NCBI RefSeq assembly: GCF_026262505.1
Contig: NC_067206.1
Span: forward strand, 19,551,319-19,615,318
Direction: 5' to 3'
Length of the DNA stretch: 64,000 nt
From: Trichomonas vaginalis G3
Lineage: Eukaryota; Parabasalia; Trichomonadida; Trichomonadidae
Shown here in pieces: positions 56,655 to 64,000 of the stretch (the first letter of the stretch is position 1; the number at the start of each line of letters is the position of its first letter). The notes beneath the pieces are model-generated. The model did not search any database, had not been told where the DNA came from, and saw only the letters and a program-made list of their open reading frames with translations. The translations under genes were made by a program, and so were the position numbers.

Positions 56655-57048
56655 TTAAGTTGGCGTATCTTACGTCCTTCCACATATTTCTTAAAAATTT
56701 AAATTTGTCTCATCTCCTACTCTTAATTTAAAAAAAATTTCAAAATTCATAATAGTAAACATTTCTTATTTTTATTTAAATCTGAAAAAAATAAATTTAA
56801 ACAATTTCTCTACACACGACGGTTTCGGCGGTTTTCAGAATGGTTGACAACTGAATTCATCAGGATAATGTCGGTTGGGGTGCCCTTCTTGGCCTCCTGA
56901 GTACTCACCAAGATACCCCCAGCTCCCGCAAAACACCTCCCATAGGTGAGCATTAACTGATGAAGTTATTGACAACTTTATCTGATTTTTTTCTTTGTTT
57001 TTTTGTTAAGATTTCTTAACCAAAGACTCGAAAACAAAAACTTCGCTT
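56653..57048. other. Host flank, no gene seen
   Basis: It starts with the resumed 113-bp repeat (ATTTAAGTTGGCGTATCTTA). Beyond it, 56,850-56,985 is a less AT-rich patch framed by imperfect inverted repeats (TTGACAACTGAATTCATCAG and CTGATGAAGTTATTGACAAC). I see no gene. Confidence 0.5.
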
Positions 57049-57240
57049 CAAGTTGCTGTCTTCCCAGTTACTCTGTCGCAATCTTTTGTCTGATTGCGTG
57101 CAAAGTTCTGCTCCTTTGAGACTTTGCCCGACAGATGCATCTGGGAGACAGCACCCAAGCAGCTTATCGCTTCAAGTTGCTGTCTTCCCAGTTACTCTGT
57201 CGCAATCTTTTGTCTGATTGCGTGCAAAGTTTCTGCTCCA
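57049..57240 (+). repeat. Direct repeat of about 65 bp, two copies
   Basis: CTTCAAGTTGCTGTCTTCCC through GATTGCGTGCAAAGTTCTGC occurs at about 57,051-57,112 and again at 57,173-57,236 with one base different. Confidence 0.7.
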
Positions 57241-57289
57241 TGAATTATCAAATATGTGCCATTTCAGGAGAGATAAAAGCTCATGCCTC

Positions 57290-57610
57290 CTGGAATGGCG
57301 GATTGTTCAACAATCTTCTTCTGATTGCAGAACTTTCAACCGACAAGAGTGCACAATACACTCTTGTCGGTCAAAGTTTTGCAATCACATTCTGATTGCA
57401 GAAGATTGTCTCATTCTGGGAGACATTCAGAGGCAATGTCTCCCGGAATGAGCACTGTGACGACAAGAGTGCACAATACACTCTTGTCGGTCAAAGTTCC
57501 GCATTCAAGTTATGAATGGGGAACTTGATATCATTCTGGGAGACATGCAGTGACAATGTCTCCCGGAATGAGACACTGTGAGCGACAAGAGTGCACAATA
57601 CACTTAATGT
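57290..57610. repeat. Cluster of alternating hairpins, host flank
   Basis: Two hairpin types alternate: ACAAGAGTG-CACAATA-CACTCTTGT (about 57,344, 57,461 and, cut short, 57,583) and CATTCTGGGAGACAT...ATGTCTCCCGGAATG (about 57,411 and 57,531). The arrangement resembles a satellite or nested miniature elements. No coding sense is apparent. Confidence 0.6.
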
Positions 57611-59059
57611 TTTCAAATTTTCAGATTTAAATTTAATCTTTATTTTCATCATCATTTATAGTCTTGTTCCTTTATACAGTTATAATAAAATTATCGTCAG
57701 ATTCTAATATTTAAGATTCTTACTACTCAATTCAAAATAATTATGTTAGTCACTCATATTCAGGAGAATAATTTAAAAATCTATAGCTCATATTTTGATA
57801 GTTATATATTTAGATGATATATATTGCAATTCCGGTTTCAACACGATCAAATGCCAAACCAAGACAAAATATATGAATTTTCAAAATATCGATTTACATT
57901 AGAATCTATATCTAATTTTATCATACAACAAGTAGTGAATGTTCAATACATCTTTGAGCAACGTGAATAGCACAATTTATAGGATTATTAGTTGATTATA
58001 TAAAATATAAGCCAAATCGAATCTGCTGTATAGTACTTTAGTTTATCATTGAATGTTAAATGTGTTCAGATAAATATTTGAGTCAGATATCGCATTTTCT
58101 AATTTCAAAATTTATCTCATGAAGTTAGAATTTATTTGATCATACAACATCATGTTAGTCAAACTAGAGTTCAATGGCGATTCTAAAATGGAACAAATGC
58201 TTGTTTTATCAAAATGTTAAAATATTAATCTAAAAAACTTAATATCTAACCAAACCATTCTAGAATTATTATATACAGGTATGGGCAATCTAAATGCACA
58301 CGGAATTCGGAAAATTAAAAAGAATATTTATGAGATTATTAAATCTTATGTAATTCAATGAAAAGTAGATAATATGAATATCCATAGGCTATATATCAAC
58401 ATATGAGTTTTTGGTTTGACCAATACTATACTAATGTGATCAAATTAATCTGATTTCTTAGATTTTCATTTGAAGCATTTGCAGTAGTAGGGGTACCTTT
58501 ATATATTAACATATTAAAAAATTGCGCTCCGATTCGCAGTTTCTTCATGATTTTGAGATTGCATTAGATTTCGCGATGGCAGAAAAAATCACTTTAGATT
58601 CCCGTCAACTCTAGTATAAGCATGTCTCTATATGTAGAAACTGTCTGCGCTATTTATTTCCCGGTTCAAAAAACCACGGTGTCTGTGTGAGGAAAATACC
58701 CATTTTAGGACCTTGGGTAGGGGGTCATGAAAATTTTCCAAGAGTTGGAAATATAGGGTAAATGATAAGATTTATCTACTTGGTTAAGGATTTTGATTGG
58801 AGAAATAACGGTATCTTGATGAATTCTTACATCATTAATAAATATACCGTGTAAATTTAAATTAATTCATTTAATTTATTACGGATCAATGATCACCTTG
58901 CAGGCAAAGCATCACATAATATCGGGGTTTCAGTCAATTGATATAAATATATAGCTCCAACATTGCATTTCACCATAGGATATATTGATTACTGATTTTG
59001 TCACAAAAAATATCGAAGTCTGGTTATGAAAATGTAATCAAGAATATCTATGGATCATT
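57611..59059. other. AT-rich intergenic host DNA, nothing recognised
   Basis: About 1.45 kb without a convincing open frame, RNA gene or repeat. Composition and codon-free texture differ from the compact virus-like element. Confidence 0.6.
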
Positions 59060-60244
59060 TTATTCTTCTTCTTCTTCATATTCTGAGTAATCGATGTATT
59101 TAGATAAGAATTCTGTAATTTCAGAACACTGACTTCTAAATGCTTTATCATATGCTGAAATATTATTGTTATTTTTTACATTTACATCACAGCCGAGTTC
59201 AATAAGAACTTTCACAACTTCCAAATCATTATTATTAACTGCATAAAAGAGTGCTGTTTCACCAGAATCATCTTTAATATTAATATTGCAGCCTTTTGAA
59301 GCCAAGAACTTTATAATTTCTATATTCTTGTTAGATGCTGCATAATGTAATGGAGCCTTTCCTTTTCTAGATCTTTCATTTAGATCTTCTCCGATTTCAA
59401 CAAGAAATTTCACAACTGAAATATTTCCAGAACCTGCAGCAGCTGTGAAGCAAGTGTATTTCTTATCATCATTCATTTTTTGATGAATCAAGTCAATGTT
59501 GTCTTTAACAATATGCTTGAAAAATGATGTGTTATAATGTAAAATGCAAAATGAAGGCAAAATACTTTGACATTTTTTGCCGTATAAATCTAAAATCCAC
59601 TCAGCAATTTCGTTATTATGATATTTTAGAGCTCCTTCAAGATGTTGTGAAAAATCACAATTTTTCTGTCTTAGAATTTCTAATACTTGAACATTGCCAC
59701 CTCTAACAGCATTCTCAATTGTGTCACTAGTAATAATGGCCCCATTCATTACAAAAAACTTGAAAATTTTTGGAGAACCACACAACGCGGAAAAATCAAA
59801 TTGAGTTATTTCTGTGTCATTAATTTTGATGACTTGTAGTGCAAAAACTAAAGATGTGCTTAAGAACTTCATGCTTTCAACATCATCTCTTATTATTGCA
59901 TAATACTGAGGCTGAAGAGATGGTCTATATTCGTTGCTTAAAATTTTTTCTTTTTCTTTCACAAAATTTTCTGCTTTATGGAATGATTTCACTTGATCTC
60001 CTAAGATTTCTTTCCAAAGATGAGCAAGACTCGTCCAATGCAATCTTCTTCTGTAGCTTGCATAAACAATTAAATTTTCGAGATAACAATTAATCAAATC
60101 ATTGTCCATTTCTTGTATGAATTTAATAGTTTCGCATTCATTAGTTTCATTAATCCCAAAAACTTTATCTTCTAATTGACAAATACCGTCTAAAACATTA
60201 AAATCTTTTTCCATAAATGTCACTTTTTGTTTCAATAAAACCAT
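59060..60244 (-). CDS. Ankyrin-repeat protein of trichomonad type
   Basis: A likely cytosolic protein-binding protein. Residues about 30-250 look like the DUF3447 ankyrin-like region that precedes ankyrin repeats in many trichomonad proteins. Residues about 255-375 hold at least three clear ankyrin repeats (KGKAPLHYAASNKNIEIIKF, SGETALFYAVNNNDLEVVKV). It ends in an acidic tail. The start is at 60,244 or at a second Met at 60,214 (MEKDFNVLDG), which lies closer to a CATTT initiator-like sequence. Its partner is unknown. Trichomonad genomes carry hundreds of such genes. Confidence 0.8.
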   Translation of the reverse strand: MVLLKQKVTFMEKDFNVLDGICQLEDKVFGINETNECETIKFIQEMDNDLINCYLENLIVYASYRRRLHWTSLAHLWKEILGDQVKSFHKAENFVKEKEKILSNEYRPSLQPQYYAIIRDDVESMKFLSTSLVFALQVIKINDTEITQFDFSALCGSPKIFKFFVMNGAIITSDTIENAVRGGNVQVLEILRQKNCDFSQHLEGALKYHNNEIAEWILDLYGKKCQSILPSFCILHYNTSFFKHIVKDNIDLIHQKMNDDKKYTCFTAAAGSGNISVVKFLVEIGEDLNERSRKGKAPLHYAASNKNIEIIKFLASKGCNINIKDDSGETALFYAVNNNDLEVVKVLIELGCDVNVKNNNNISAYDKAFRSQCSEITEFLSKYIDYSEYEEEEE

Positions 60245-60611
60245 GGTTGTAATAAATAGAATTTTCGAATTGTTTCACTACTTATTTCATTCTTAAATAA
60301 ACCTATCTATCTGAAACAAATGCATCAATTGGGTTATCATTTGTTCAAATAAACTTGAAATCATATTCTTTGCGTGTAAACCTTTCAATTCGCTCAAATT
60401 TTGAGTCACAGACGTGAAGAATATAAAAACAATCCAACTGGAGAAGAAATTTTACGCTGAAATTGAAGCTATTATCAGATTTTCATCAAATATTCATTTG
60501 GTGAACTGTTTTTAAATGCCACTCTTGAATATAATGAATTTATATAAATAAAAATTAACTTTACAAAAAACTTTCAACCTGAAAAAAATTACAAAATAAA
60601 AATAATTAAAA
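60245..60611. other. Intergenic host DNA between the two flanking genes
   Basis: 367 bp of AT-rich sequence upstream of the ankyrin gene and downstream of the Lys/Glu/Arg-rich gene. No further gene is seen. Confidence 0.5.
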
Positions 60612-63600
60612 TTATGCTGAAACACCATCTCCTGAATCAATTAGTGCATCATTGTCATCATCAGATGATGATGATCTTGAAAGCTGATGAGATGCCGAAC
60701 CAGAAGTAAGTTGTAATGAATCGCTGTCGGAGTTAGAACCAGAATTTGACTTCTTTTCTGATTCATCTTCATTGCTCAATTCATATGAAACAGAATTATT
60801 TTTGTCGCCCATATTCAGACTTCCACTTTTATTATCGATCTCTCCGATTGCAGCGCTATCATTATCAATGTTGTATCCAGAAGAATTATTGTTTTCTTCG
60901 CCTTGGCCAATCGAATAATCTGCACTATTGTTTTCTTCAACTTTTGGCTGACTATAGCTTCCAGAATTAGTCTCAACTTCTTCGTTGATATCTAAATCAC
61001 TCTTCATTTCTTCATTGTCGCTTTTAACTTCTTTGTTGTCACTTTTTGATTCATCAATGTCACTTTTTGATTCACTGCTGTCACTTTTCGCAATTTCATC
61101 ACTTTTTGCTTTTTCTTCACTTTTTTCTTCTTCTTTCTCATTTTTCTGGTTATCTGAATATTCATAAGAATAATCAGATGAAGAAGGGGATTTCTTGATT
61201 GCTGCTGCATCGAAAAGAACCTTTGGCTTGTTATCTTTCTTCAAATCTTCACCCAAATCGTATTCATTTTCTGATGAATCAGTATACTCGTAGACATCAA
61301 CGTATTGAATAATTTCGATGTCACAATAGTTTCCATCACTTGTAGGAGGTTCTAAGACTGGTTCTAATTCTACGATTTCTGTTTCTCTCTTAACTCTTTT
61401 CGCGTCTTTCTTCAGACGGTCTTTGAGTTCAGCTGCAAATCTTTCATCTTCTTCATCACCGAGTTCTTTTGCTCTTCTTGCGAGTTCTCTTCTTTTTTCT
61501 CTAGCTTCTCTCTTCCTTCTTAGTCTTTCAGCTTCTTTATCTGCTTTTTCTCTTTCCAATCTTTCTCTTTCTTCCCTCTCCTTTCTTTCCTTTTCTTCAC
61601 GTTCTTTTCTTTCTCTTTCTTCTCTTTCCTTTCTTTCTTTTTCTTCACGTTCTTTACGTTCTCTTTCTGCTTTTTCTTTGGCTTCTCTTTCACGTTTTTC
61701 TTTCTCTTCTTTTTCTTTTCTTTCTTCCTTTTCTTTTCTTTCTTCCTTTTCTTTTCTTTCTTCACGTTCTTTTCTTTCTCTTTCTTCCTTCTCTTTACGT
61801 TCTTTTTCTGCTTTTTCTTTGGCTTCTTTTTCTTTTCGTTCTCTTTCTTCTTTCTCTCTCTTCTCTTTTTCCTCCTTTTCCTTACGTTCTCTTTCTTCTC
61901 TTTCTTTACGTTCTCTTTCTGCTTTTTCTTTGGCTTCTCTTTCACGTTTTTCTTTCTCTTCTTTTTCTTTTCTTTCTTCCTTTTCTTTTCTTTCTTCCTT
62001 TTCTTTTCTTTCTTCACGTTCTTTTCTTTCTTCCTTTTCTTTTCTTTCTTCACGTTCTTTTCTTTCTCTTTCTTCCTTCTCTTTACGTTCTTTTTCTGCT
62101 TTTTCTTTGGCTTCTTTTTCTTTTCGTTCTCTTTCTTCTTTCTCTCTCTTCTCTTTTTCCTCCTTTTCCTTACGTTCTCTTTCTTCTCTTTCTTTACGTT
62201 CTTTTTCAGCCTTTTCTTTGGCTTCTCTTTCACGTTTTTCTCTTTCTTCCTTTTCTTTTCTTTCTTTCTCTTCTCTTTCCTTACGTTCTCTTTCTTCGCG
62301 TTCTTTTCTTTCTCTTTCTTCTTTTTCTTTCTTCTCTCTTTCGGCCTTTGCTTTTTCTTCCCTCTCTTTTCGCTCTTTCTCTTCCTTTTCTTTCCTTTCT
62401 CTTTCTTGTCTTTCTTTTTCTTGTCTTTCTTTTTCTTCTCTTTCTTTACGTTCTCTTTCTGCTTTTTCTTTGGCTTCTTTTTCTTTTCGTTCTCTTTCTT
62501 CTCTTTCCTTCCTTTCCTCTTCTTTTCTCTCCCTCTCTTCTTTTTCACGTTTTTCTCTTTCTTTTCTTTCCTTCTCTTCTCTTTCTCTCTTCTCTCTTTC
62601 TTCTTTTTCTTTACGTTCTCTTTCTTTTCTTTCCTTCTCTTCTCTTTCTCTCTTCTCTCTTTCTTCTTTTTCTTTACGTTCTCTTTCTTTTCTTTCCTTC
62701 TCTTCTCTTTCTTTACGTTCTCTTTCTGCTTTTTCTTTGGCTTCCCTTTCTTTTCTTTCTCTTTCTTCTCTCTCCTTCTTCTCTCTTTCTGCCTTTTCTT
62801 TCGCTTCTTTCTCTGCTTTACGTTTTGCCTCTCTTTCTGCTTTCTCCTTCTCTTCTCTTTCTTTTCTTTCTCTTTCTTCTCTCTCAGCTTTTTCTTTGGC
62901 CTCGCGTTCTGCTTTTTCTTTGGCTTCTCTTTCGGCCTTTTCTCTTGCTTCTCTTTCGGCTTTTTCACGGGCACGTTGTTCGGCTCTTTCTTTGGCTCTT
63001 CTTTGTCTTTCTTTTTCTGCTTCGATCGCTGCTAGACGTTCTTCTTCCAACCTCTTAATTTCATCTGCTTTTGCCTTCTGATAAGCAAGCCATTTAGCAC
63101 GCTCTTCTTCTATGAGTTTCTGAAGCTTTTTGCGCTCTTCATCTGTAATGTTGTTTTGTGATAAATCTAATGTGTGTAATGCACGCTCAGCACTCCAATT
63201 TTCAGGGTCTTTGGGTGGGCGAGTAATGAATTTGCGAATTGCAGCTAAGTTGTCGTTTGTCAGGCCGCAGTTAATGAATTCAACTGCTGCAAAATTATAT
63301 GGGTCAAGTTTCTTAATATTGTTATTGAATTTATCAGTTTCAATCTTAATGTTTTGGAATGAGAGTAATTCGAGCGGAGAATTGTTCGTTTCAAGTGCAT
63401 CAAAAAGTTCTGATAAGTTTTCTGAAGGAATATTCATATCACTGAGACGTATTCTTTTAATACGCTTAGCTTTTGGTAAAACTTCTTTTAAGATGACGCA
63501 TAAGTAGTTTAAGTAGTTGGGTCTTTGATGATAAATCGATTGTTCTATGATTCTCTGATTGTGTCTGTTCTTATTTAATGATGATTCTTCTTGCATAGCA

Positions 63601-63776
63601 AGATTGCAATTAAAACGAAGCTCATCAACCTTTTTATAGACAAGATTAGATAACGGCCAGAAGAATTTCTTGTAATATTTAGCAGGAATTTCGGAGAAGT
63701 CATACGTACAAAGGTGTTCGTCTCCATTACCTAATTTATAGAGTTCCTCTATTGTGAATTTCTCCTTTTTCGACAT
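60612..63776 (-). CDS. Leucine-rich-repeat protein with a giant charged single helix
   Basis: 1,054 residues from the ATG at 63,776 (MSKKEKFTIEEL). The N-terminal 200 residues contain leucine-rich-repeat-like units (IKRIRLSDMNIPSENLSELF, LHTLDLSQNNIT). From about 215 to 790 it is almost only Glu, Lys, Arg and a few Ala, in EREEKERK-type repeats, expected to form a long single alpha helix or coiled coil. The last 250 residues are acidic and Ser/Asn-rich. Charged-helix proteins of this kind often act as cytoskeletal spacers. The repeat core may vary in length between strains. Confidence 0.78.
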   Translation of the reverse strand: MSKKEKFTIEELYKLGNGDEHLCTYDFSEIPAKYYKKFFWPLSNLVYKKVDELRFNCNLAMQEESSLNKNRHNQRIIEQSIYHQRPNYLNYLCVILKEVLPKAKRIKRIRLSDMNIPSENLSELFDALETNNSPLELLSFQNIKIETDKFNNNIKKLDPYNFAAVEFINCGLTNDNLAAIRKFITRPPKDPENWSAERALHTLDLSQNNITDEERKKLQKLIEEERAKWLAYQKAKADEIKRLEEERLAAIEAEKERQRRAKERAEQRAREKAEREAREKAEREAKEKAEREAKEKAEREERERKEREEKEKAEREAKRKAEKEAKEKAEREKKEREERERKEREAKEKAERERKEREEKERKERERKEKEEREKREREEKERKERERKEKEEREKREREEKERKEREKREKEERERKEEERKEREERERKEKEAKEKAERERKEREEKERQEKERQERERKEKEEKERKEREEKAKAEREKKEKEERERKEREERERKEREEKERKEKEEREKREREAKEKAEKERKEREERERKEKEEKEKREKEERERKEKEAKEKAEKERKEKEERERKEREERKEKEERKEREERKEKEERKEKEERKEKEEKEKREREAKEKAERERKEREERERKEKEEKEKREKEERERKEKEAKEKAEKERKEKEERERKEREERKEKEERKEKEERKEKEEKEKREREAKEKAERERKEREEKERKEREERERKEREEKERKEREERERLEREKADKEAERLRRKREAREKRRELARRAKELGDEEDERFAAELKDRLKKDAKRVKRETEIVELEPVLEPPTSDGNYCDIEIIQYVDVYEYTDSSENEYDLGEDLKKDNKPKVLFDAAAIKKSPSSSDYSYEYSDNQKNEKEEEKSEEKAKSDEIAKSDSSESKSDIDESKSDNKEVKSDNEEMKSDLDINEEVETNSGSYSQPKVEENNSADYSIGQGEENNNSSGYNIDNDSAAIGEIDNKSGSLNMGDKNNSVSYELSNEDESEKKSNSGSNSDSDSLQLTSGSASHQLSRSSSSDDDNDALIDSGDGVSA

Positions 63777-64000
63777 TATCAAATTCTTGCAAACTGAGGC
63801 GTTATACACAACTTTTGTATTTACATTTCATAAGAATTGTAAAGAGAACAATGCTTCATTGTTTGAATAACACATTTTAATAGGGATGAAGCAAGCAATA
63901 TTACAATAAGATCTTTCATTTTTAGTAATAACGAATTTTATAAATCTTCAAATCTTGTGTAATGCGATCATACCAAATTTCTATCAATAAAACGTGTGTA
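63777..64000. other. Upstream region of the charged-helix gene, nothing further seen
   Basis: AT-rich leader and window edge. A CCTCAGTTTG near 63,793-63,802 on the minus strand is a weak initiator-like match. No other gene is visible. Confidence 0.4.

Noticed and set aside
56850-56985. Box C/D snoRNA or small TIR element
   Set aside because: TGATGA and imperfect inverted ends are present, but the D box and spacing are not convincing.
57135-57528. Short open frames in the host repeat region
   Set aside because: They overlap one another across direct repeats and hairpins, with no coding pattern.
61423-63081. A 552-codon open frame on the plus strand, Ser/Leu/Phe-rich
   Set aside because: It is the mirror of the Glu/Lys/Arg repeat of the minus-strand gene; its composition is what the reverse strand of such codons must give.

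Overview
The window looks like the genome of a trichomonad protist (Trichomonas-like) carrying large integrated virus-like DNA elements. The protist call is an inference. It rests on AT-rich sequence with no visible introns, very short gaps between genes, a flanking ankyrin-repeat gene of trichomonad type, and a flanking gene with leucine-rich repeats plus a very long Lys/Glu/Arg helix. About 56.6 of 64 kb is virus-like DNA. Only 56,653-64,000 and two 653-bp spacers look like host DNA.

Layout. Copy 1 (1-8,117) is the right-hand end of one element. A spacer (8,118-8,770) holds a 113-bp tandem repeat. Copy 2 (8,771-33,767, 24,997 bp) is a complete element bounded by inverted termini made of an A or T run plus a GC-rich hairpin. 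The same spacer follows (33,768-34,420). A composite element (34,421-56,652) comes next. It consists of the left third of one element joined at about 42.04 kb to a second, inverted, more diverged left part, so both outer ends are left ends, and it is flanked by a 5-bp target duplication ATTTA. Positions 1 to about 15.4 kb repeat at 25,653 to about 41.1 kb, which fits unequal recombination between neighbouring elements (or an assembly effect). Host sequence with hairpin repeats, an ankyrin protein and the Lys/Glu/Arg-rich protein ends the window.

The element resembles Polinton-like viruses. It has a probable double jelly-roll major capsid protein, an A32-type packaging ATPase, a superfamily 3 helicase, a retroviral-type integrase, a candidate minor capsid protein, a 1,062-residue structural candidate, two small amphipathic MGxFG proteins and a phage-like trimeric fibre with a collar-type tip. 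It also carries a D12-class adenine methyltransferase, two KilA-N-type DNA-binding proteins, a T5orf172 (GIY-YIG-like) protein and an HNH endonuclease. I find no DNA polymerase and no capsid protease. Replication therefore probably depends on the host or a helper.

Regulation is written into the DNA. Most genes start 10-13 bases after a TTTTTA block. The regulatory-gene region carries sixteen or so arrays of GTTAGA/TCTAAC half-sites, nearly all centred on the palindrome GTTAGATCTAAC. This palindrome contains GATC, the classical target of Dam-like enzymes such as the one the element encodes. A separate cassette of 21-22-bp hairpin-forming repeats, usually near a tRNA-like Pol III unit, occurs in three sequence versions at three different places.

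Many genes are broken by single-base indels in one copy but intact in another, often in homopolymers. Sequencing error in a long-read assembly is a real alternative to decay, and broken copies are marked as pseudogenes with that caveat.
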